Assembly (NCBI GenBank): GCA_003170275.1
Contig: PNAM01000096.1
Coordinates: forward strand, 42,131-106,130
DNA from: Myxococcales bacterium
GTDB lineage: Bacteria > Myxococcota_A > Polyangia > Palsa-1104
Length of the DNA stretch: 64,000 bases
Reading direction: 5' to 3'
In this document: positions 34,711 through 45,531 of the stretch, in pieces
How positions within the stretch are numbered: position 1 is the stretch's first letter
Layout of the letters: each line of letters begins with the position of its first letter
Translations under genes and position numbers: made by a program
Notes under the pieces: generated by a model
Told to the model about the DNA's origin: nothing
Databases searched by the model: none
Seen by the model: only the letters and a program-made list of their open reading frames with translations

Positions 34711-37700
34711 CCTCGGAGCAGCCGATGTCGGGAGCGGCGCCGAGCGTGCGCGGCATGGCTGAGACGTCGAGGGTGATGTCGGTGCCGTCGTTGCGCTTGC
34801 CGGTCGAGCCGGCATCGACGCACTTGGACGCCGGATCGAGGTGGTAGTCGGGCTGCTGGACGGTCAAGAGCTGGCAGCCCGTCGAGCCCATCGCGTCGGC
34901 GATGTTGCCGGTGCCGGTGGCTGCGGCGCTCGTGACCAGGTCGGTGCCCAGGGTCGCGCCGCTGGCGAACCAGAAGTAGTCGTCGGAAAACTTCAGCGAG
35001 CCGATCGTGCTGTTGCCCGAGTAGACGGCGTAGTGCTGCGTCGGGCTGCGTCCGCCGCCGATGATGCACGACTGAATGGTGCCGGTCGCCGAGGCATCGG
35101 TCACGAACAACCCCTCGGTGGTGCCGCTCACCGCTGAGCCCGCCGCGTCGAACGTGTCGCCGATCGCGCGAATGACCGCCAGGTTGGCCAGGCTCATGGC
35201 CTGCGTGTAGTTGTTGCCATGTCCGGCGTACACGAAGCTCTGGTACAGCTCGAGCTGCGAGTTGGCCACCACCACGCCCTGCCCGATGTAGCTCTCGCCG
35301 AGGAGGAACTGCGAGCGCTCGGCGCGCGCCGTCGAAGCGCTCAAGGCCAGGCCGTAGAGGTAGGCGCTGCCGGTCTGGCCGAGCAGGGAGAAGCTCGAGT
35401 CGTTGATCACCACCGAGGCCAGGTTCGAGAAGTTGGCGTTGGTGACACTCACGCCGTAGCCGTTGTTGATGACCTTGTCGTTGGCGAAGGAGCTGTTCTT
35501 GATGGTCACCGGGCCGGTGGTGATCGCCAGGTTCCCTGCGCCGCCGATGTTCACGTGCGTGAGGTAGCTGGCCGTGCCGTGGTCGGCGGTGTGCTTGTCG
35601 ACGGTGACCAGGCCGCGCGGACCGATGATGTTGATCCCGGTGACGCTCGCGCTGGGGAGCACCGGATAGTGCACGGTGTTCATGGACAGGGTGGCCACCG
35701 AGTCCTCGATGTGGAAGGCCTCGAGCGCCTGCCCGGTCGCGTTGTTGATGGCCGTGCCGTCGATCAGGTTGTTGCTCACGACCAGGTTGCTGACGCTCAT
35801 GGCGTAGATGCCCTGCCAGTATCCGGCGCCGAAGAGCATCTGGCTGTTGCTGATCGTGACGGTCCCCACGGTCGGGCCGGTCACTTCGATGGTGCGCCCG
35901 ATGCTCACCGCGTTGTTGTTGGTGAACACGTCGGCCTGCGTGCCGTCGATCAGCAGATCTCCGACCGTGCCGGCGACGTCCACCACCGCCCAGCGGAATT
36001 GGCTGATGGGACCGGCCTTGGCGCGCAGGATCTTGCCGGAGGTGCCGGAGAGCGTGAGCAGAAACATGGTCTCCGCCTGGCTGGCGATCAGGCCGGGCGT
36101 GGAGAGATCCTCGATGTCGACGTTGGCGCAGCTGGCGCACGCGACCCCATCGTGCCGGACGGCGCCGTTGTAGGGGGCGAAGTTGGGGTACACGATCATG
36201 ACGTTGAACAGCGACAGCCCGGGCGCGTTGCCCGCGTCGAGGAGATTGTAGACGTTGTTCACGTCGGTGGATTGCAGCGTGACGTTGCGCATCGTCACGC
36301 CCGAGAGCGGCGTGACCGGCGTGCCGGGGATCTGCAGCACGCCTCCTGAGGCCGTATTCTCGATCGTCGAGCGCTGGCTGTCGTCGCGAATCCAGCGGTT
36401 GCCGCAGGTGGTGACGTAGCCGCCTAAGAGCTTGACGCCCGACGCGGTGATCGCCTGCGCCGCCGTCGTGGTGAGCGTGTCACCCGCTTTCACTGCGACC
36501 ACGCCGTTGGCCGGCACCGCGCCGAGCTTGGTGAGATCGCTCGAGGCGTTGTTGGGGTTCGATCCCGAGCCGTTGCCGGTGGACGCCGCCGCCAGGTACA
36601 AGGTGGGCGTCAGGTCCTGCACGCACACGCCGCCGGTGCACGCCTCGCCGGTGCGGCAGTCGCACGCGGTCGCGCAGGTGTACTGGCCCATCCCGTTGGG
36701 ATTGGTCGGGCGCGCCACGCACTGGCCCATCCCGCCGGCGATCACGCATAGCTCCGTCGGCGGGCAGTCGGCGTCGAGCGCGCAGGCGCCCGACGGTACG
36801 CAGGTGCCGGCGTTGCAAGCGGTGAACGGCTTCGACGCGCAATCCGGCGTGGTGATGCACTCGGGGATGCAGAACCCGTTCGGATCGCACTTCATCCCCG
36901 CGACGCACGGGCGCGATCCGTCGCAAACGGTGCGGCAGATGCTCATCGCGCAGGCCTGCCCGTTCATGCACATGCCGCTGCACGGCAACACGCAGGTGTG
37001 CGTGGCGGGATCGCAGGTGCGCGTGCCGGTGCAGTCGCCGTCGGTCACGCACTGCGGGCGGCAGCTGCCGTTGTCGCAGTAGTCGTTGTTGGTGCAGTCG
37101 GCGGTCGAGCGGCACTGCTGGCACGCGCTCGCCACGCAGAACGGCGCTCCGGTCGGGCAGCTCGCCGCCGTGGAGCACTGCGGCTCGCAGTGGTTCAGCA
37201 CGCACGCGAAGTTGGGCCCACAGTCGCCGGAGAGCAGGCACTCGACGCAACGGTTGAGCCCGCCGCACTTCTCCGTGCCGGGGCAGGTGTGCGCGCCGTC
37301 GCAGTCGACGCACTTGCCGACCGTGATGTCGCACACGCGATCGCCGCACTGCGACGAGTCGATGCAGTCGACACACTGGCCGAACTGGCAGATCTTGCCG
37401 GTGCCGCACTCCTGGTTGTCCTTGCAGAAGCGGCAGGCGTCGCCGATGCCGTTGCCCACCGCGTCGGCCTGGTCGGGGTTCGGCGCGGTCGGGCAGTCGT
37501 CGCACACGTCGCCCACGCCGTCGCCGTCCGAGTCCTTCTGGTCGGGGTTGGCCTTGGTCGGGCAGTTGTCCTCGAAGTCGAGCTTGCCATCGCCGTCGGT
37601 GTCGGGCGTGTCGTTCTTGTGGTCGATGCCGGCGCCGCCCATGGAGCGCAGGTCACCGCGATCGCCGACGCCGTCGCCGTCGGTGTCCTTGGTCTCCGAC

Positions 37701-38656
37701 GGGTCGAAGGGGAACGCGTCCATCGCGTTCGGCACGCCGTCGCCGTCGATGTCCGGATCCGTGTCGTCCGGCACGCCGTCGCCGTCGAGGTCCTGGTGCT
37801 GCGGGCTCACCGCCAGCGTCGACGACAGCTGCAGATCGCTCGCGCCGCGCACCACCACCGACGGGATCACCGCGGTGATCGGGTTTTGCCCATCGCGGGC
37901 GCGTACGATGTAGGTCCCCGCCTTGGCGCTCAGCTTGAAGGTGCCGTCGGCGGCGCTGGTCGCGTGATCCACCGTCGTGCCGTTGAGCGACTCCACCAGC
38001 TCGACCAGGATGCCCGCCTGATCGCCGCCGAGCGCGTCGGTGCGCATGGTCCGGCCGGTGACCGCGACCACGTTCGGCGCGATGTTCATCAGGTCGAGAT
38101 CCGCGCCGATGGTCACCTTGCCCGGCAGCACGTTCACGTCCTTGCGGATCACCGTGCCCGCGTCGGTGATCAGCACCACCTCGTGCAGGCCCGGCGAGAC
38201 CGAGTCGAGGAGAAACCCGCCGTTGGCGTTGGGCGCGGTGACCGCCCCGACCTCCGGCACGGCGATGATCGCCAGGGAGACGTCCATCCCGCCCACGTTC
38301 AAAAGGTGCCCGCCGATCGAGCCCGGCTTGGCCAGGGTCAGCGCGCCCAGGTCGCTCACCTGTCCCGAGTTGGAGCCCGCCGCCACGCGCTTGGCCGGCA
38401 GCGCGGTCGCCGCCCCGTCGGTGACGATGCGCAGGTCCCAGCGCCCGGGTGGAACCCTCCGGACGTCGAAGGTGCCGGTCTCGTCGCACTGCGCCCCGAG
38501 CGGCGTGCCCTCGAGCAGCACCTGACACGACGACGCCGGCGCATCCGTCGAGATCTCGACGCGTCCGATGATCTCGCCCGGCTCGGGCGCTACCGTCTTG
38601 GTCGCACTGTTGCAGCCCGCCACCGCGACCAACACGAGCACCTGGTAAAATCGCAT
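34703..38656 (-). CDS. Giant TSP3 / Cys-rich / beta-helix lipoprotein
   Basis: 1317 residues, lipobox VAVAGC (Cys15). Order: carboxypeptidase-regulatory-like beta-sandwiches (~25-285); thrombospondin type-3-like calcium-binding repeats (~289-405, 'DLDGDGVPDDTDPDIDGDGV' and similar); a Cys-rich string of EGF-like small modules (~408-700, 'CGTGKICQFGQCVDC' and similar); and a right-handed parallel beta-helix (~715-1300) with Asn/Ser/Thr ladders. The beta-helix resembles pectate-lyase folds, but no catalytic set is obvious, so adhesion or surface-layer function is as likely as polysaccharide cleavage. A GGGGGG ribosome site and TAAAAT (38679-38674) precede it. Confidence 0.9.
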   Translation of the reverse strand: MRFYQVLVLVAVAGCNSATKTVAPEPGEIIGRVEISTDAPASSCQVLLEGTPLGAQCDETGTFDVRRVPPGRWDLRIVTDGAATALPAKRVAAGSNSGQVSDLGALTLAKPGSIGGHLLNVGGMDVSLAIIAVPEVGAVTAPNANGGFLLDSVSPGLHEVVLITDAGTVIRKDVNVLPGKVTIGADLDLMNIAPNVVAVTGRTMRTDALGGDQAGILVELVESLNGTTVDHATSAADGTFKLSAKAGTYIVRARDGQNPITAVIPSVVVRGASDLQLSSTLAVSPQHQDLDGDGVPDDTDPDIDGDGVPNAMDAFPFDPSETKDTDGDGVGDRGDLRSMGGAGIDHKNDTPDTDGDGKLDFEDNCPTKANPDQKDSDGDGVGDVCDDCPTAPNPDQADAVGNGIGDACRFCKDNQECGTGKICQFGQCVDCIDSSQCGDRVCDITVGKCVDCDGAHTCPGTEKCGGLNRCVECLLSGDCGPNFACVLNHCEPQCSTAASCPTGAPFCVASACQQCRSTADCTNNDYCDNGSCRPQCVTDGDCTGTRTCDPATHTCVLPCSGMCMNGQACAMSICRTVCDGSRPCVAGMKCDPNGFCIPECITTPDCASKPFTACNAGTCVPSGACALDADCPPTELCVIAGGMGQCVARPTNPNGMGQYTCATACDCRTGEACTGGVCVQDLTPTLYLAAASTGNGSGSNPNNASSDLTKLGAVPANGVVAVKAGDTLTTTAAQAITASGVKLLGGYVTTCGNRWIRDDSQRSTIENTASGGVLQIPGTPVTPLSGVTMRNVTLQSTDVNNVYNLLDAGNAPGLSLFNVMIVYPNFAPYNGAVRHDGVACASCANVDIEDLSTPGLIASQAETMFLLTLSGTSGKILRAKAGPISQFRWAVVDVAGTVGDLLIDGTQADVFTNNNAVSIGRTIEVTGPTVGTVTISNSQMLFGAGYWQGIYAMSVSNLVVSNNLIDGTAINNATGQALEAFHIEDSVATLSMNTVHYPVLPSASVTGINIIGPRGLVTVDKHTADHGTASYLTHVNIGGAGNLAITTGPVTIKNSSFANDKVINNGYGVSVTNANFSNLASVVINDSSFSLLGQTGSAYLYGLALSASTARAERSQFLLGESYIGQGVVVANSQLELYQSFVYAGHGNNYTQAMSLANLAVIRAIGDTFDAAGSAVSGTTEGLFVTDASATGTIQSCIIGGGRSPTQHYAVYSGNSTIGSLKFSDDYFWFASGATLGTDLVTSAAATGTGNIADAMGSTGCQLLTVQQPDYHLDPASKCVDAGSTGKRNDGTDITLDVSAMPRTLGAAPDIGCSEVK

Positions 38657-38699
38657 CCGACCCCCCGTGCCTCATTTTAGCGCGAGGAGGCGCCCGTGA

Positions 38700-39677
38700 C
38701 TAGGCGAGTGCGCGATCGGCGATCATGGCGCCGCGGGTCCAGACCGCCAGGATCGCGCGGTGCCAGGCGGGAGCGTTGGCGACGCCACCGGGCGGATGGA
38801 TGAAGTCGACGATGTTGGGGCCGAAGCCCTTGCCCGGATCGAGCAGGCCGCGCACGGCGTCGCGGCGCCGACGGGTGCCGCCGGTGGCCATCATCTCGGC
38901 GACGATGTCGCTCTGCAGCTTGATGGTGTGCTTGGCCAGGTTGCGCGGCTCCATGCCGAGCGCGCGGAAGTCCTCGCGCAGGGTCAGCCCGCCCGTCATC
39001 AGGAAGCCCACGCAGCGCAGCTGAAACGCGGCGACCTCCAACGACTCACGACGGTTGAGCGTCTTGAGCAGGCGCGGCAGGTACATCACGCCGAGCCCCA
39101 CGTGGCGCGCCTCGTCGGTTTCGTAGTAGGGGAGCAGCTCCTCGAGCACCGGCTCGAGCTTGGCCTCGACCAGCCCGCGGAACAGCGACAGCGCGTTCGA
39201 CTCGACCAGGAGCTGCATGCCGACCAGCTTGTGCACCAGCGAGTCGGTCTCGAGGATCTTGAGGAGCAGGCGCCGCGCGATCCCGCCCAGGTGCGGCACC
39301 GGCTCGCCGAGCGCGCGCAGGTAGTCGCGCAGCACGTAGAAATGGCGCGCCTCGTCGTGCGCTTGCGAGGTGGCGGCCAGCTTGGCCTCGACGTCGTCGA
39401 TGCGCTCGGCCAGATCGGCCGAGATCGCCCACGCCGCCAGCTCGCCCCACAACAAGATCGACAAGATCTTGAGCGCCGCTTCCTTGCGCGTCGGGTCGAG
39501 CTTGGGCTTGCCGTGCTTGGCGATCAGGTCGGCGAGCACCTTTTTGCCGTCCCAGATGTTGTTCTGGCCGATGTGGTAGAGGCGCTCGAGCTTGTCGAGC
39601 CGATCCTCGGCGCGCTGCGCGATGTTTTCCTCGACCATCCGATAGGGAGGCCACGAAGCCTTCTTCTTGAACAACAT
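38700..39677 (-). CDS. Ferritin-like diiron protein (AurF/oxygenase type)
   Basis: 325 residues, all-helical. A complete four-helix diiron ligand set is visible: Glu79, Glu109-x-x-His112, Glu159, and Glu189-x-x-His192. The 30-residue spacing within each half repeats exactly. This fits carboxylate-bridged diiron oxygenases of the AurF or ribonucleotide-reductase-like class; the substrate is unknown. The ATG shares a base with the stop of the upstream TetR gene (TGATG), so the enzyme is coupled to its regulator. Confidence 0.8.
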   Translation of the reverse strand: MLFKKKASWPPYRMVEENIAQRAEDRLDKLERLYHIGQNNIWDGKKVLADLIAKHGKPKLDPTRKEAALKILSILLWGELAAWAISADLAERIDDVEAKLAATSQAHDEARHFYVLRDYLRALGEPVPHLGGIARRLLLKILETDSLVHKLVGMQLLVESNALSLFRGLVEAKLEPVLEELLPYYETDEARHVGLGVMYLPRLLKTLNRRESLEVAAFQLRCVGFLMTGGLTLREDFRALGMEPRNLAKHTIKLQSDIVAEMMATGGTRRRRDAVRGLLDPGKGFGPNIVDFIHPPGGVANAPAWHRAILAVWTRGAMIADRALA

Positions 39678-40342
39678 CAGCGCACCTCTTTTCGAACTTG
39701 TGGATGGAGCAGCCCGAACAGCTCGAGCTGCACCGCAACCTGAACGATCTCGTCGAGGTCGATCTTCTCGTCGCCGGCGAGCGCCGTGAGCACCATCTTC
39801 TCGACGCCGCCGAGGATGTAGCGCGCCATCAACCGCGCGTCGCCCGAGCGCAGCACGCCGGCCTTCTGCGCGGCGCGCAGATCGGTCTCCAGCGCCGCGA
39901 ACAGCAGCTCGTCGATGGTCGCGATCACCCTGTCGACCGTGCCGTCGAGCCCGCGCGCCTCGCGCAGGATCAGGCGCAGCGCCGATTCGTCGACGAACAC
40001 CGCGTCGAGCAGCGCGCGCAGGCGCGTCTGGCAGAACTCGACGATCATCTCCACCGGCGCGTGGCGCGCATGGCTGATCGACGCCACCTTGGGCCGATTC
40101 TCGAGCACCCGCTTGACGCGAGCGGCGAGCTCCTCCATGACCGCCAGCAGCACCGCCTGCTTGTTCTCGAAGTACTGGTACAAGGTGCCGCGGCCGATGC
40201 GCGCCGCCGCGCAGATGTCGGCCACGTTGGCGACGCGATAGCCGCGCTGCGCGAACACGCCCTTGGCCACGTCGAGGATCTGCGCGCGGCGATCGTCCGC
40301 CTTCAGGTACGTGCGGCGGCGTGCCGGCTTCGGAACTGACAT
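39677..40342 (-). CDS. TetR/AcrR family transcriptional regulator
   Basis: 221 residues from ATG 40342. The helix-turn-helix 'NVADICAAARIGRGTLYQYF' (~38-57) follows an N-terminal basic arm (KPARRRTYLK). The C-terminal domain is helical with unknown ligand. The ATG lies inside a perfect 18-bp palindrome and a second inverted repeat covers the -35, so tight autoregulation of this regulator and the diiron enzyme is expected. Confidence 0.9.
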   Translation of the reverse strand: MSVPKPARRRTYLKADDRRAQILDVAKGVFAQRGYRVANVADICAAARIGRGTLYQYFENKQAVLLAVMEELAARVKRVLENRPKVASISHARHAPVEMIVEFCQTRLRALLDAVFVDESALRLILREARGLDGTVDRVIATIDELLFAALETDLRAAQKAGVLRSGDARLMARYILGGVEKMVLTALAGDEKIDLDEIVQVAVQLELFGLLHPQVRKEVR

Positions 40343-40378
40343 GTCAGTTCTAATACCAAGAACTGACACTGGTGTCAA
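40333..40378 (-). promoter_or_regulatory. TetR-diiron operon promoter with two operators
   Basis: On the minus strand TTGACA (40378-40373) is followed after exactly 17 bp by TATTAG (40355-40350), then 7 nt to the ATG. GAACTGACATGTCAGTTC (40333-40350) is a perfect 18-bp palindrome containing the start codon. TGACAC-TG-GTGTCA (40364-40377) is a second inverted repeat overlapping the -35. Two dimers could clamp the promoter from both ends. The missing leader implies a leaderless message. Confidence 0.75.
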
Positions 40379-40404
40379 TTGTCATCGCATCCCCGTCGAG
40401 CAGG

Positions 40405-40797
40405 TCAGGGATTCGAGACGCGCAGCAGGCCGTTGAGCTTGTTCGAGGCGCGCCCTTGCAGGTCGATGATCCACACGTTGAAGTGCCAGTTGCCCGGCTC
40501 GTCGGGCGTGAACATGAGGGTGTAGTTGACCATCCCCACCACGCCCATGCCCACGTTCATGATCGGCGTGGGCGACGACACGGTGCTCACGTTCTCGGGC
40601 GTGAGCAGCTCGATCTGGCTCTGGCTGATGTCGTTGTCCTGGTCGGTGTAGTCGACCATGCCGTTGATGGTGCTGGGCATGCCGACGATGGCGGCGTTGG
40701 GCGAATACTGAAGGTTGCGGATGGAGGGCGGGTCGTCCGCGCAACCGCTCGCCAGGGGGAGCAGCGCCAGCAAGATTCCCACCCGGGAGAGGCTCAT
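40405..40797 (-). CDS. Small lipoprotein
   Basis: 130 residues, signal MSLSRVGILLALLPLASGC with lipobox LASGC (Cys19). The mature ~110 residues look like a single Ig-like beta-sandwich ('VDYTDQDNDISQSQIELLTP', 'LMFTPDEPGNWHFNVWIIDL'). Function unknown. There is no ribosome site; TAGAAT ends 7 nt before the ATG. Confidence 0.75.
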   Translation of the reverse strand: MSLSRVGILLALLPLASGCADDPPSIRNLQYSPNAAIVGMPSTINGMVDYTDQDNDISQSQIELLTPENVSTVSSPTPIMNVGMGVVGMVNYTLMFTPDEPGNWHFNVWIIDLQGRASNKLNGLLRVSNP

Positions 40798-40804
40798 CGC
40801 CGCG

Positions 40805-40810
40805 ATTCTA
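40805..40810 (-). promoter_or_regulatory. -10-like TAGAAT, leaderless type
   Basis: TAGAAT on the minus strand is separated by 7 nt (CGCGGCG) from the ATG of the small lipoprotein at 40797. No Shine-Dalgarno lies between, so a leaderless start is predicted. Confidence 0.5.
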
Positions 40811-40928
40811 TCAGGTGGGAAGAACTTTTCCTCAGTTGCCCCACGGAGGGGTGATCGTCACCGAGCTTGGCCGCGCTTTGGCCGTGGCACGCGGCCTGCT
40901 TTGTCCTCACCTCAACGAGGTGCCGACC

Positions 40929-41072
40929 ATGAACGACTTCTTCGAAAACGTGAACGACAAGGTGGACTTCGAGGACGAGGAAACGCTCGAGTTCGGCCTC
41001 GGCGAGATGGACTCGGGGCTGGAAGAGACGACGTGGGAGTGGGACGGGATGAACTGGACCAAGCTCCACTAG
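40929..41072 (+). CDS. Small acidic protein (47 residues)
   Basis: ATG 40929 has GAGGTG (40917-40922) six bases upstream, a good ribosome site. A longer frame opening at 40815 has none. The 47-residue product has 15 Asp/Glu, only two Lys and three Trp near the C-terminus ('TTWEWDGMNWTKLH'). No signal peptide or membrane helix. No family is recognised; it could be a regulatory or DNA-mimic-like peptide or a modified-peptide precursor. It lies 13 bp from the convergent treY stop. Confidence 0.5.
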   Translation: MNDFFENVNDKVDFEDEETLEFGLGEMDSGLEETTWEWDGMNWTKLH

Positions 41073-41085
41073 CCTGTTGCTTGAG

Positions 41086-43884
<2,799 letters not shown>

Positions 43885-43992
43885 GATCGTTCACCTGAGG
43901 TAGGCGCTGCGCATCATACCGCCATGCGCAATGGTTGCGCGAACCCTTGGAACCCTTGACGGGGCCGGGCGGCGGGCCGACCCTCTCGGACG

Positions 43993-45522
43993 GTGAGCCC
44001 GTTGCGGTCGGTGACCCATTACCTGCGCGCCGCGACCCGGGCGGCGACCCGGCTCACCGAGCGGCTCGAGCTCGAGCACGTGGTGCAGACCGCGGTCGGC
44101 ACGCTGGTCGAAGACTTCGACGCGGCGCTCGCGCGCCTGTGGCTCCACGATCCGGTCGCCGGGCGGCTGGTGCTGCGCGGATCGGCCGGCCTGTCGAGCG
44201 AGGTGACCGACAGCTCGCTCGAAGTTGCGCGCACGCGGCAGCCTCTGTTGCGCAACCAGCTGGCGGGCGATCTCGCGGCCGCGGTCGACTTCCCGCTGCT
44301 CTCGGGCGGCGAGCTGCTCGGCGTGGTCTCGTGTTTCTTTCGCCAGCCGCTCGAGGACGAGGTGTTCGAGGTGCTGGGGACGCTGGCGGTGTTGATCTCC
44401 TCGGTGCTCACCGACGTCAAGCTGGTGCAGGCCGAGCGCGCCTCCCGCGATCGGCTCGAGCAGCAGCAGCAATGGCTCGAAGGCGTGCTCGATCTGTTGC
44501 CGCTGCCGGTGGTGCTCTCGGAGCCGCGCACCGGCAAGCTGCTGCTCACCAACAAGCTCGCCGAGGAGCTGCTCGCCGGGCAGGAGGGCAAGGACTTCTA
44601 CTTCACCGATCGCGACGGGCAGCTGATCCCGGACGAGCAGACCCCGCGCCAGCGCGCCGCGCGCGGCGAAGAGCTGCGCAGCGTCGAGCTGATCTGGCAC
44701 ACGCCCGACGGGGCGCGCCCGCTCTTGTTCAACAGCGGGTTGGTGCCGGCGGGGTTGGGACATCCGGATACGCTGATGCTGGTGGCGCAGGACGTCAGCC
44801 GCCTCAAGCAGGTCGAGGCCGAGCTGCAGCAGGCGGTGCGCGCGCGGGACGAGTTCCTGTCGATCGCGTCGCACGAGCTGAAGACGCCGCTCACGTCGCT
44901 GATGTTGCAGGTGCAGGGCGTGCGGCGCGGGCTGGAGAAGCGGCCCGACGAGCTCTCGGTCGAGCGGCTCTTGCCGCGCGTGCTGGTGATCGAGCGGCAG
45001 GCCGAGCGGCTGGCCCGGCTGGTGAACGATCTGCTCGACGTCTCGCGCGCGTCGGCCGGGCAGCTGCGCCTCGAGGAGGAGCAGGTCGATCTGTCGCTGC
45101 TCCTCGAGGAGATCGTCGAGCGCCTGGGCGCCGACTTCGAGAAGGCCGGCAGCCGCGTGTCGCTCTCCGCCGCGCCGCTGTTGGTGGGCGCCTGGGATCG
45201 GCTGCGGCTCGAGCAGGCGCTGACCAACCTGTTGTCGAACGCGATGAAGTACGGCGCCGGCAAACCGATCGAGATCGCGGCCGTGCGCGCTGGCGATCAG
45301 GTGGAGGTGCGAGTGCGCGACCGGGGAATCGGCATCGAGCACGCGCAGCAGTCGCGCATCTTCGACCGCTTCGCGCGCGCCGTCTCGGAGCGCAACTACG
45401 GCGGGTTCGGGCTGGGGCTGTGGATCGCCCGCCGGTTCGTCGAGGCGATGCGCGGTACGATCACCGTCGAGAGCGTGCAAGGCGAAGGAGCGACGTTCAC
45501 CGTGCGGTTGCCGCTGACCTGA
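43993..45522 (+). CDS. GAF-PAS sensor histidine kinase
   Basis: 509 residues from GTG 43993 (start uncertain). Order: GAF (~20-155), coiled linker, PAS (~165-275), HisKA with phosphoacceptor His294 in 'FLSIASHELKTPL', and HATPase_c with N-box 'NLLSNAMKYG', 'DRGIGIEHAQ' and 'GGFGLGLWIARRFVEAM'. There is no transmembrane helix, so it is a cytoplasmic sensor. No response regulator is adjacent, as is common for orphan kinases in myxobacteria. The stop lies nine bases from the convergent ATPase gene. Confidence 0.9.
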   Translation: MSPLRSVTHYLRAATRAATRLTERLELEHVVQTAVGTLVEDFDAALARLWLHDPVAGRLVLRGSAGLSSEVTDSSLEVARTRQPLLRNQLAGDLAAAVDFPLLSGGELLGVVSCFFRQPLEDEVFEVLGTLAVLISSVLTDVKLVQAERASRDRLEQQQQWLEGVLDLLPLPVVLSEPRTGKLLLTNKLAEELLAGQEGKDFYFTDRDGQLIPDEQTPRQRAARGEELRSVELIWHTPDGARPLLFNSGLVPAGLGHPDTLMLVAQDVSRLKQVEAELQQAVRARDEFLSIASHELKTPLTSLMLQVQGVRRGLEKRPDELSVERLLPRVLVIERQAERLARLVNDLLDVSRASAGQLRLEEEQVDLSLLLEEIVERLGADFEKAGSRVSLSAAPLLVGAWDRLRLEQALTNLLSNAMKYGAGKPIEIAAVRAGDQVEVRVRDRGIGIEHAQQSRIFDRFARAVSERNYGGFGLGLWIARRFVEAMRGTITVESVQGEGATFTVRLPLT

Positions 45523-45531
45523 GCGGTTGAT

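Noticed and set aside
40815..40928. A 38-residue N-terminal extension of the small acidic protein
   Set aside because: The opening GTG has no ribosome site and the extension has the composition of spacer DNA, whereas the ATG at 40929 has GAGGTG at good distance.
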